Assembly (NCBI GenBank): GCA_002309765.1
Contig: DBXY01000003.1
Span: forward strand, 42,144 to 57,321
DNA: 15,178 nucleotides
Direction of reading: 5' to 3'
From: Verrucomicrobia bacterium UBA1200
Lineage (GTDB): Bacteria > Verrucomicrobiota > Kiritimatiellia > RFP12 > UBA1067
A model generated the notes under the pieces. It had not been told where the DNA came from. It ran no database searches and was given only the letters and a program-made list of their open reading frames with translations. Made by a program: the position numbers and the translations under genes. Shown here in pieces: positions 1 to 7,056 of this stretch (its first letter is position 1; each line of letters begins with the position of its first letter).

Positions 1-62
1 ACTTCCGTACTCCGCTTCTCAACCCCCAACTGCCGCCGCCACACGTTACCCTCATTTACATT

Positions 63-79
63 CCCGTGCGAAGCGCGGG
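63..79. other. Short perfect hairpin, function unknown
   Basis: CCCGTGC (63-69) pairs with GCGCGGG (73-79) around a GAA loop, giving seven pairs with one G-T wobble. It lies about 58 bases beyond the stop codon of the minus-strand dihaem protein gene. Neither strand shows a T-run after the stem, so it is a weak candidate for an intrinsic terminator. It may instead protect a 3' end. Bases 1-62 show no feature that I can support. Confidence 0.4.
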
Positions 80-85
80 CGGCGG

Positions 86-141
86 TCTAACCTCTAACTC
101 CCTATTCCCTAATCCCTAACCCCTATTCACTATTATCTACC
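86..141. repeat. Degenerate heptamer tandem repeat (CCCTAAY-like)
   Basis: Eight consecutive 7-base units can be laid end to end: tctaacc, tctaact, ccctatt, ccctaat, ccctaac, ccctatt, cactatt, atctacc. The core is CCCTA[AT][CT]. The last unit contains the stop codon of the neighbouring minus-strand gene, so the array sits at the immediate 3' end of that gene. There is no sign of coding function. The units resemble telomere-type CCCTAA repeats in sequence only; a role is unknown. Confidence 0.7.
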
Positions 142-3115
142 ATATCACATCCCGGAAATCCACGTCATTCCGAAGGTCTAGCATTGGTCGCGCTTTAACG
201 ATTTCATCAAGAAGCCGTTGGTAATCAGGATCTTCCTTGCCCGAAAAAATACCCGATGAAATGCCGTCCTTCAACCAAGAATTACGTTCCGGATGGTCGT
301 AACGGACATAAAACTGGTACGGGAGTTTCACATTCTTTCGTTTCTCAATTTCATTCTTAACGGCGGTAATTGACGATGGCAGTATTCTCCGGCAACCGCG
401 CAAATCATTCTGCCGCGATTGCGATGTGCCGTAATACGGAACATCAAGGTCGATCCAAAGATGAATCCGCAACCGCTCATCCGCAGTTAACGCCACACGG
501 GGCTTCCCGTTCCCCGCCGGATGACCGGACGCAATGACTTGCGAAAGTTTGCTCACCGGGCTTCCCCACGTCTTCGGAGTAATCCACAAAATGTTTTCTT
601 CCAATCCGTTGAAGGTGGGAATCCAACTGGTGTAAGGGTTCTTGCCAAAGTTTTTCATATACGGTTTAACATCACCGCCGCTTTCCGCCCCCGTACCTTT
701 CCGAGCAAGATTTTCGTACGCGACATTGAAATAGTCCGTACGGTCGCCAGTAAGTTCAGGTTCGGGTGCGCCGTTTTCGCCGCTGTGGCACTTAACACAA
801 TGGCGGTTGAGAACCGGTTGCACAACGCGGGCAAAACTGAAGCCATCGTCACTGCCCCACGGCGGGGGCACAAGTTTGGCCGGCGGATGTTGCGCGGCCA
901 TTGACTTGCCAATCTGCGCCGGAGAAACCGAAACGTAATTGCGGTTGGCATGGCAACCGATGCAGCTCTGCCGCTCCCCCGGCATAAAATGCGTAAAAGT
1001 GCGCATGCGCTGCACGGCACGCCCCTCCGCGTCAAGCGGCAGAAAATATATCGGCACGTTCGCAGGCGCCAAAAAATGCGCACTACCGTCGGCTTCCACC
1101 TCCGCGAACCCCCAAACCCGTTTCGGCGCATAGGTCGCGCCGCAACTGACTACCGGGAATTGGAATCCGAATTGGCGCTTGTCCGTCTCGGCACGGATGT
1201 CCTTTTCCATTTCCTGCACAACGGCGATTCTTTTGATTTCTCCCGGCTGAACATAGTCCTCCAAACCAATCCGCACATCCTGCACCACGATTTCCGCGAA
1301 CGGTCCGATTGATTTGTCGCACTGTTCCGCCCGCTGCGCCAACGGTTTGGCGCGAGGCTCAAGCGGTTGGGGAGAATACCAGCCTAGACCATCCTTAGGA
1401 GCTTTCACAATAGTGTGAACGTTATCGGAATCATACTCGCGCAGTTGAATCTCACCGGCACTTGAAACAAGATACCGGACACCGTCAACCGGGAAAGGTG
1501 TCGTGTACGGTCCGCGGATCCCGTTACCGCGTATGCCATCTTCCACGGGCGGCACTTTCACCTCCGGAGTGAGATTTCGGATCGCCTGCTGCGCGTTGCC
1601 GCCAAGCGACACATCCACCAGTCCCACCGCCCCGTTGCATGGCCCGTTATGCGAAGTCATGATGCAAAGGTAAACACCGGAATGTCCGGGAACGTCATGC
1701 GCGAACATAAAAGTCGCCGGAGAAAGCACCCGGTTACCAAAGATGCCGGATAGCCCGGTTCCGTCAGGTTGAATCGCCCACAGGCTTTGGATTGGGATCG
1801 CGGGACGATCCACATATTCCCAGCGGCTGAAGAGAATCCGCCCGTCGCCCATAACGGTCGGCGTGAAATCGGTAAGATAGTTTGCCGAAAGCCGCACCAC
1901 GTTTTTACCATCGCCGTCGGCGCGGTAAAGTACGGGCGAGGTAGAAGTCCAACAATACGCGAATGCCGGTTTACGGTCGGAGGTAAACGCGATACCGCCG
2001 TCAGGAAGCCAACAAGCGTTTTGGTTGTTACAAGTCCCGTGAATCACCTTCTCCAACCCGGATCCATCCGAATTAACGCACCAGATGGCAAACGGTTCGC
2101 TCATGCTGCGCTTTCCGCTGAAAAGGATTCTTTGTCCATCATAAGACACCTGCGCGTCAATAATAATGCCTTCGGAGGCGTCAACCAAGCGCCTAACCAC
2201 GCCTTTTGCAAAGTCGCAAACGTATAAACCTCCGCCTTTAGACAAGCCCTCTACGTGGTAAGTATAAACGTGGGTCGGATGAAGCGAACGGCGTTTCACC
2301 AACACCATCGCCCTGATTCCGCTTTCCACGGTTTGCGGTAACGCCACGTTGAACATTGGAGTCGCGACGTTCGGATTTTGCCCGAAGTTTGCCACTATTG
2401 TACCGGCATCGTTGCCGGCACGTAGAACCGCAGTCCCGACCGGGAGGAGCCTATCCTCTTTGCGGGCGTGGCGAAAACGAATCTTAAGCGCTTTGAGATT
2501 GGCCGCCGCTTCGGGAAGCGTGGCTTGGGTAGTCACATATTTTTTCCACCCCCCGGTATAAGGCAGAAAAACAGTCGCGATCAACTGTTGCGGATTTTCG
2601 GCATCGAAAAGTTCTATGCATGAATCCTGCATTCCCGAAGAGTGGTGGAAAGAAATTTGTCGCGAGGGAGGTTCGGAGAAATCAAACCCTCGGTAAACAC
2701 AACTTGCACCTTCGCGCAAATGGCCGATTTCCAATCCCCATTTGGTCTGATAACCGTCACCAAGTCCTTGACGTTCAACCGCGTCCGCCCCCTGAACGGT
2801 CTTCCCGTTTGAAGTTATTCCCGCAATGTTTACCAGACATTCTCCGGGACGTGAAACGACTTCATCGGAATAACTTTCAAGCAAAATCAATTCCGTACCT
2901 TCTTGAGAAAGCCGCCCCGCCGGACCGCCAACCGAACCGTCTTGGTTCAGAATACTGTCCGTGAACGGATTCACGCCGCTGAACCAGGAATAAGGGATTT
3001 GCACACTCCAAGTCCCGTCACCGCGTTTTGTCCAACCCTTTACCGGATGGGCAGAAACCATGGCGACTCCGAATAACCCGGACAAAAAAATCGCGGCAAA
3101 CTTATTAATCGTCAT
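137..3115 (-). CDS. Exported dihaem beta-propeller protein, hydrazine synthase alpha (HzsA)-like
   Basis: This 992-residue protein begins with a Sec-type signal peptide (about 1-22, ending VSA). Residues about 75-235 look like a carbohydrate-binding beta-sandwich (CBM6-like, with a GGWKKY segment near 188-193). Residues about 290-560 carry repeated TolB/WD40-like blades with DG turns (326, 350, 372, 400, 424, 451). Residues about 605-715 match the middle domain of the HzsA-related family, ending PGERQSCIGCH. Two c-type haem motifs are visible: CIGCH at 718-722 and CVKCH at 773-777. True anammox HzsA also has a propeller and two c-haems, but no hzsB or hzsC is nearby, so hydrazine synthesis is not implied. 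Location is inferred to be periplasm or cell surface; substrate unknown. The ATG overlaps the end of the upstream fmdB-like gene by 11 bases, with GGGGAG ten bases before the start, suggesting coupled translation. Domain limits are by eye. Confidence 0.88.
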   Translation of the reverse strand: MTINKFAAIFLSGLFGVAMVSAHPVKGWTKRGDGTWSVQIPYSWFSGVNPFTDSILNQDGSVGGPAGRLSQEGTELILLESYSDEVVSRPGECLVNIAGITSNGKTVQGADAVERQGLGDGYQTKWGLEIGHLREGASCVYRGFDFSEPPSRQISFHHSSGMQDSCIELFDAENPQQLIATVFLPYTGGWKKYVTTQATLPEAAANLKALKIRFRHARKEDRLLPVGTAVLRAGNDAGTIVANFGQNPNVATPMFNVALPQTVESGIRAMVLVKRRSLHPTHVYTYHVEGLSKGGGLYVCDFAKGVVRRLVDASEGIIIDAQVSYDGQRILFSGKRSMSEPFAIWCVNSDGSGLEKVIHGTCNNQNACWLPDGGIAFTSDRKPAFAYCWTSTSPVLYRADGDGKNVVRLSANYLTDFTPTVMGDGRILFSRWEYVDRPAIPIQSLWAIQPDGTGLSGIFGNRVLSPATFMFAHDVPGHSGVYLCIMTSHNGPCNGAVGLVDVSLGGNAQQAIRNLTPEVKVPPVEDGIRGNGIRGPYTTPFPVDGVRYLVSSAGEIQLREYDSDNVHTIVKAPKDGLGWYSPQPLEPRAKPLAQRAEQCDKSIGPFAEIVVQDVRIGLEDYVQPGEIKRIAVVQEMEKDIRAETDKRQFGFQFPVVSCGATYAPKRVWGFAEVEADGSAHFLAPANVPIYFLPLDAEGRAVQRMRTFTHFMPGERQSCIGCHANRNYVSVSPAQIGKSMAAQHPPAKLVPPPWGSDDGFSFARVVQPVLNRHCVKCHSGENGAPEPELTGDRTDYFNVAYENLARKGTGAESGGDVKPYMKNFGKNPYTSWIPTFNGLEENILWITPKTWGSPVSKLSQVIASGHPAGNGKPRVALTADERLRIHLWIDLDVPYYGTSQSRQNDLRGCRRILPSSITAVKNEIEKRKNVKLPYQFYVRYDHPERNSWLKDGISSGIFSGKEDPDYQRLLDEIVKARPMLDLRNDVDFRDVIW

Positions 3116-3656
3116 TATGCGTTTTCTCCCCAGTCATATCGTACCATTTGGGGTCACGGCGCGGCGGGCATAACCGGCGCAAAAATTCCTGGGCCGCGTT
3201 TTTAGCCGCTTTTGTCCCAGAATCGGACTCAAACGGATTCTCCAGATCAAAGACTTCTTTAAACTGCTCGTCGATCTTTTCCGGATCCTCTCCGGCCTCG
3301 ATGCGGGCCATCGCCTCGCGCACGTCCGCGTTGAAGCGAAGCCCACCCTGCTCCGCCATTTCACGCATCACCTTGACCGCCTCGGCGGGATCGGCGTCAT
3401 CATCATTCATCGCGTCCAACCGCCGCCCCATCTTGCTGATCAGCTCTTCCTGTTCAGCTTGGGATATTTCGTCACGGTCGAACCCGCCGAGGTCTTCGCG
3501 GTCCCCGGATTTGACAATGTGCGAAAAACTGGAAACTTGGCGCGAAAGTTTCCCGCCGCAGTCCGGGCATTCCGGCACCGTGACGGTATCCACACGCTGG
3601 GAACGGAAGGTGTAAACGGTATGGCAGTTTTTGCAGTAAAACTCATACAGCGGCAT
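3105..3656 (-). CDS. FmdB-type zinc-ribbon protein with long acidic C-terminal region
   Basis: The 183-residue protein opens with the FmdB/CxxC regulatory-type zinc ribbon: MPLYEFYC, then paired cysteines at 8/11 and 30/33 that should bind one zinc. The family is commonly called a putative regulator, but its biochemical role is not established. Residues about 60-140 are charged and probably helical, including a segment reading MARIEAGEDPEKIDEQF that resembles the extension of longer FmdB proteins in other anaerobic bacteria. No membrane segment or signal is present, so it should be cytoplasmic. A strong GGGGGA lies about six bases before the ATG. It begins 26 bases after rnc and its stop lies inside the start of the dihaem protein gene, so it belongs to the same transcript. 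Confidence 0.85.
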   Translation of the reverse strand: MPLYEFYCKNCHTVYTFRSQRVDTVTVPECPDCGGKLSRQVSSFSHIVKSGDREDLGGFDRDEISQAEQEELISKMGRRLDAMNDDDADPAEAVKVMREMAEQGGLRFNADVREAMARIEAGEDPEKIDEQFKEVFDLENPFESDSGTKAAKNAAQEFLRRLCPPRRDPKWYDMTGEKTHNDD

Positions 3657-3682
3657 TGCTATTCCCCCCGATGTATAAAGGG

Positions 3683-4405
3683 TTACGGTTTTTTCGAAAG
3701 TTTTTCCAGCAGCTGCCTTGCCGCCTCGGTCTCGGCGGCATGTTTGCTTCCGGCGCTGGCAACCGCGGAAATGCCATCCGGCAACACGGCGCGAACCTCA
3801 AAAAGCGGCGCGTGGGACGGACCGGAACTTGAAACCAACTCATATACCGGGAATCCCCGCCAGCCGTTGCTTTGGACAATCTCCTGCAAGGCGCCCTTGG
3901 GGTTTTCTTCCACTATCGCCCGCTGGATTGAATCCACTTCCACGCCGATCTGCAAATGCCGGTAAATCTGTTCCGCAGCCGACAAACTTCCGTCGCACCA
4001 AGCGGCACCAAATATCGCCTCCATCGCGTCGGCGAGAAAATTCAGGTTGTCGCGGCCATTCTGATGGTTTTGCCCAGCACCGAGACGAAGGTATTTACCG
4101 ACCCCCACACGGCGGGCCAACTCGCCTAACGCGGCGCCGGAAGCCAAATGGCTGCGCATCTTGGTCAAAGAACCTTCCTTGACCTCGGTGAACTGGTTGA
4201 ATAGCTGTTGCGCCGACAAAAGACCGAATACCGCATCGCCAAGAAACTCCAACCGCTGGTTATCATTGGTCGATGCCAAACTGGGGTGGTCGTTACGGTA
4301 AGACGGGGTGGTCAACGCCTCCACCAGCAATGACTTGTCCTTGAACTCATACCCCAACGCCGCCTCAAGCGGCGCCAGGTTAACGCTCTTTGGGGTCTTC
4401 CGCAT
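3683..4405 (-). CDS. rnc: Ribonuclease III
   Basis: RNase III cuts double-stranded RNA, processing rRNA precursors and structured mRNAs in the cytoplasm. The 240-residue length is typical of the bacterial enzyme. The catalytic domain (about 10-155) has the signature QRLEFLGDAVF at 50-60 and a second acidic motif LADAMEA around 124-130. The metal-binding residues are expected to be E53, D57, D126 and E129. A double-stranded RNA-binding domain follows at about 168-236 (GALQE near the start, GPSH at 195-198, SKHAAETEAA near the end). The first position of the signature is Q50 where many enzymes have glutamate; this residue is not one of the metal ligands. The gene starts three bases after the hisB stop and has only a weak, distant AGG, so translation probably depends on hisB. 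Confidence 0.96.
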   Translation of the reverse strand: MRKTPKSVNLAPLEAALGYEFKDKSLLVEALTTPSYRNDHPSLASTNDNQRLEFLGDAVFGLLSAQQLFNQFTEVKEGSLTKMRSHLASGAALGELARRVGVGKYLRLGAGQNHQNGRDNLNFLADAMEAIFGAAWCDGSLSAAEQIYRHLQIGVEVDSIQRAIVEENPKGALQEIVQSNGWRGFPVYELVSSSGPSHAPLFEVRAVLPDGISAVASAGSKHAAETEAARQLLEKLSKKP

Positions 4406-4408
4406 AAA

Positions 4409-4996
4409 CTACAGCACACCTTTGCTGGAAGGGATTCCCGACTCGCGCGGGTCAGGTTCGACCGCCATACGGAAAGCGCGCGCAAAACTTTTGAAGATCC
4501 CTTCGCAAACGTGGTGGGCCTCATCACCGTAAATCTCGCGGGCATGGAGATTCATCTTTGCCTCTACGGTAAGAGCGCGGAAAAACTCCTCGAAGAGTTT
4601 AACCTCGAAATCGCGGACCATGGCGTGTTTGCGCGGGGTGGCAAACACCAGAAACGGCCGGCCGCCCAAGTCCAGCGCCACTTCACACAACGCCTCGTCC
4701 ATTGGCAAACTGAAAAAACCGTAGCGACGGATACCGCGGCGGTCGCCCAGCGCTTCACGGATGCAGGCCCCCATAGTGAGGCCGACATCCTCCACCGTGT
4801 GGTGGTAGTCCACATTCAAGTCGCCTTGGGCGCGCACCGAGAGATCCACCAGCGAGTGGCGGGAAAAAAGCGTAAGCATGTGGTCAAAGAAACCGATGCC
4901 AGTGTCGATGTCCGCCTGCCCGGTACCGTCAAGATTCAAAGTTACGGTGATATCGGTTTCAAATGTTTTGCGGTGTAAAGTTGCGTTGCGGGACAT
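4409..4996 (-). CDS. hisB: Imidazoleglycerol-phosphate dehydratase
   Basis: HisB dehydrates imidazole-glycerol phosphate to imidazole-acetol phosphate in histidine biosynthesis, in the cytoplasm. The 195-residue protein is the monofunctional form, without the phosphatase domain fused in enterobacteria. The manganese-binding motifs are intact: GIGFFDHM (33-40), DYHHTVED (63-70) and EAHHVCEG (159-166). The C-terminus (PSSKGVL) also fits the family. Its ATG follows the tatC stop directly (TAAATG), and an excellent AAGGAGGG at 5004-5011 lies inside the last tatC codons, so it should be well translated. No other his gene is in the window, so it appears separated from the rest of the pathway. Confidence 0.97.
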   Translation of the reverse strand: MSRNATLHRKTFETDITVTLNLDGTGQADIDTGIGFFDHMLTLFSRHSLVDLSVRAQGDLNVDYHHTVEDVGLTMGACIREALGDRRGIRRYGFFSLPMDEALCEVALDLGGRPFLVFATPRKHAMVRDFEVKLFEEFFRALTVEAKMNLHAREIYGDEAHHVCEGIFKSFARAFRMAVEPDPRESGIPSSKGVL

Positions 4997-5815
4997 TTAA
5001 TCACCCTCCTTCTTGAGCCGACCGGTGGCCAATTCGCGAAGCCGGATCAGCCAAATGCACAATACGTACATGAACATCATCGGGACGGCCATCACGATTT
5101 GCGAAATCGGGTCCGGCGGCGTAAGCACCATCGCCATCGCGAAGATAACCACCACCGCCACGCGCCATTGCCCGATAAGGGTTTTAGACGATATCATTCC
5201 AAACCATCCAAGCACCACCAGCAACAACGGCACCTGAAAAGCCAAGCCGAACGCCACCAGGGTTTTCATCACCAGCGTGATGTAAGGCATGGTGTTGAAA
5301 AACGCCAAATCCAATCCCATCCATTGGTTGACTTTCATCAGCACGTCAATCGCGATGGAGAGGGTTGCGGCATAGGCCATCCAGACGCCGGACAAAAACA
5401 ATACCGTGGAAAAGAAAAGCGAAAAAAGGATTATCATCCGCTCGCTGCGCTTCAAACCGGGGAAAACAAAGCGCGAGACAAAAAAGAACAACAACGGCAA
5501 CGCCAAGACCGTACCGCCCCAAAGCATAATTTTGAAGAGCACTTCAAAGCCGCCGGTGGCCTCCATCGTCTGCAGCGACATGTGCTCGGCGAGTTTGGCG
5601 TAACGCTCCTGCGTCAGCAGTTTTGCAATCGGGGCTTGCAGCCATTTCAACACCGTAGGTGCAAAGGGGATGATTACGATGATGCAAGCAACCCAAGTGA
5701 TGCCGCAATGGATCAAGCAATCCCGCAGATCGATCAAATGCTCAATAAACGGTCGCGGCGGATCGTTGTATTCATCCTCGCCGTCGGCGCCCATAAAGAA
5801 ACGGCCGATTTTCAC
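4997..5815 (-). CDS. tatC: Twin-arginine translocase subunit TatC
   Basis: TatC is the inner-membrane receptor that, with a TatA/B-family partner, recognises twin-arginine signal peptides and exports folded proteins. The 272 residues contain six hydrophobic helices (roughly 37-59, 96-117, 128-152, 178-205, 215-231, 236-257). The N-terminal motif is FIEHLIDLRD at 23-32. The second conserved glutamate is E125 in the PGLKRSER loop, and LTPPD is at 231-235. The usual glutamate of HLxELR is an aspartate here (D29), a conservative change at a signal-binding position. The start is GTG at 5815, supported by GGAGG seven bases upstream and by a 4-base GTGA overlap with the preceding tat gene. It abuts hisB downstream. 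Confidence 0.95.
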   Translation of the reverse strand: MKIGRFFMGADGEDEYNDPPRPFIEHLIDLRDCLIHCGITWVACIIVIIPFAPTVLKWLQAPIAKLLTQERYAKLAEHMSLQTMEATGGFEVLFKIMLWGGTVLALPLLFFFVSRFVFPGLKRSERMIILFSLFFSTVLFLSGVWMAYAATLSIAIDVLMKVNQWMGLDLAFFNTMPYITLVMKTLVAFGLAFQVPLLLVVLGWFGMISSKTLIGQWRVAVVVIFAMAMVLTPPDPISQIVMAVPMMFMYVLCIWLIRLRELATGRLKKEGD

Positions 5816-6342
5816 GCTTTGGCCTCCGGGGTTGCGGGCGTCGGCGCCGGCTCGGCGGCACCGCGACTGCTTTCGGCCATTGCCGATTCCTCCACCGCGC
5901 GATCTACGATCGGAGCGTCACCGGCTGCGCCGGATTCCGCCGAAGTTTCCGCGGCCGCGTCATCGGCTTCCGGCGGAATGTCGGAGAGCTGGGTGGAAGA
6001 CCACTGATCTTCATTGCCAGGATACGGCGACTCGCCGGACAACGAATCCTCCGGCAGAGAAGAATATGGGTCTTCCGTTGTGCCGTCATCGTATTTCGGC
6101 ACCCCGTCGGCATCGGTTGACGAAGATTCCGGAGTCTTAACCGGCTCCTGATCCATGGTCAACAGCTGGCGGCGGAACTCATCCGCCGCACGACGAAAGA
6201 CCTCGCTCATGCGCCCGATTTTTCTTGCGATTCCAGGCAACCGTTTGGGACCGACCACCACCAGAATCACCACGAACCAAACCACCCATTCGCCCAAGCC
6301 GACACTGTCGAAAACAAGCGCAACGCGAGGAATAAACGTCAT
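5812..6342 (-). CDS. tatB: TatA/TatB-family twin-arginine translocase protein (TatB-like)
   Basis: This is the small single-span partner of TatC. The 176-residue protein has a short N-terminal extension, a polar glutamate (E18) just before one membrane helix (about 19-30), the GPKRLP hinge at 31-36 and a basic amphipathic helix at about 37-62. The remaining 110 or so residues form an acidic tail rich in Ser, Pro, Ala and Glu, probably disordered in the cytoplasm. The glutamate and GPKRLP fit TatB better than TatA, but family assignment from sequence alone is uncertain and it may serve both roles; no second TatA-like gene is in the window. GGAAG lies about eight bases before the ATG. It overlaps tatC by four bases and starts just past the pal terminator. 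Confidence 0.88.
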   Translation of the reverse strand: MTFIPRVALVFDSVGLGEWVVWFVVILVVVGPKRLPGIARKIGRMSEVFRRAADEFRRQLLTMDQEPVKTPESSSTDADGVPKYDDGTTEDPYSSLPEDSLSGESPYPGNEDQWSSTQLSDIPPEADDAAAETSAESGAAGDAPIVDRAVEESAMAESSRGAAEPAPTPATPEAKA

Positions 6343-6365
6343 GGTGCAACTTCCAGCACAAAGAA

Positions 6366-6397
6366 GGTTTTCCGCGCCATTTAAGGCACGGAAAACC
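6366..6397 (-). terminator. Probable intrinsic terminator after pal
   Basis: On the minus strand GGTTTTCCGTGCC pairs with GGCGCGGAAAACC around a TTAAAT loop. All 13 positions pair if one T-G wobble is allowed, and TTCTTTGTG follows. The stem lies 20 bases beyond the pal stop and 23 bases before the tatB start. It should end most tolB-pal transcripts, with read-through or a promoter inside pal feeding the tat genes. The T-tract is imperfect, so termination may be partial. Confidence 0.7.
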
Positions 6398-6417
6398 GGA
6401 AAAAACTAACTATTGTT

Positions 6418-7011
6418 CTAACGCTGATAAAGCGCGAACTCGCCGCGGCGGTTAAGACGCCAAGTCTCTTCGCCGGAACCGATCACAGCGGGCTTCTCCT
6501 CGCCATAGCTGCGGGTCTGGATGCGGTCGGCGGCAACGCCGAGGTTAACGAGAATCGAACGGATCGTCTGGGCGCGGTTTTCACCCAGCGAAAGGTTGTA
6601 CTCGTTGCTGCCGCGCTCGTCGCAGTGGCCCTCAACCACCAGCACGTGGTTGTTGTTTTGGAGCAGATCCTGCGCCACGGCGTTAATCTTGGGCATCTCC
6701 TGCGGCGGGATGGAGTAGCTGTCAAACCCGAAGTAAACCGGATTGAACCGGATGTCGGTAACCGGCTGCAACACATCCTCGAACCGGGCGCCGCTGATCA
6801 CGTTGCCCATCTCGTCGGTAATGCGGTTGAGGTCGGTAGCGCCGGACAAACCGCTGCCAACGTCATTCACGCCGTCACCGGTACCCAAAACCGAACGGTC
6901 TTTGCTCCACGGCCAGCGCCAAGAGCCGTCCGCATTCTTGCATCCGGTGTCAGTGAAAACCAGCGCGCACATCAGCGCGGCGTTAACCATCATCAGTTTG
7001 CTAATCTGCAT
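6418..7011 (-). CDS. pal: Peptidoglycan-associated lipoprotein Pal (OmpA-like C-terminus)
   Basis: Pal anchors the outer membrane to peptidoglycan and works with TolB in the Tol-Pal system during cell constriction. The 197-residue protein has a hydrophobic signal (about 5-20) and cysteine 24 as the likely lipidation site. The C-terminal OmpA-like domain (about 90-197) is very Pal-like: VYFGFDSYSI at 92-101, VEGHCDERGSNEYNLSLGENRA at about 126-147, SYGEEKPA at 168-175 and NRRGEFAL at 187-194. Residues about 25-85 form a Gly/Asp-rich linker. The lipobox reads TDTGC, with aspartate at -3 where a leucine-like residue is usual. AAGGA lies nine bases before the ATG. It follows tolB by 45 bases, the classical gene order. 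Confidence 0.93.
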   Translation of the reverse strand: MQISKLMMVNAALMCALVFTDTGCKNADGSWRWPWSKDRSVLGTGDGVNDVGSGLSGATDLNRITDEMGNVISGARFEDVLQPVTDIRFNPVYFGFDSYSIPPQEMPKINAVAQDLLQNNNHVLVVEGHCDERGSNEYNLSLGENRAQTIRSILVNLGVAADRIQTRSYGEEKPAVIGSGEETWRLNRRGEFALYQR

Positions 7012-7056
7012 GGAATGATTCCTTTGTTTGTTTTGTTAAGGTTGCGTGTGAAAATG

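Noticed and set aside
86..141. A CRISPR array or true telomere at the left edge
   Set aside because: Units are seven bases with no spacers, and only eight degenerate copies exist inside an otherwise ordinary gene neighbourhood.
137..3115. Calling the dihaem protein a true anammox hydrazine synthase subunit
   Set aside because: No HzsB/HzsC genes or other anammox markers are in the window, and the extra sugar-binding-like domain and wide spread of HzsA-related proteins argue for a different role.
5099..6007. A 302-residue plus-strand frame opposite tatC/tatB
   Set aside because: Highly basic, repetitive composition (HH, QQ, RR runs) and complete overlap with clear Tat genes; no ribosome site.
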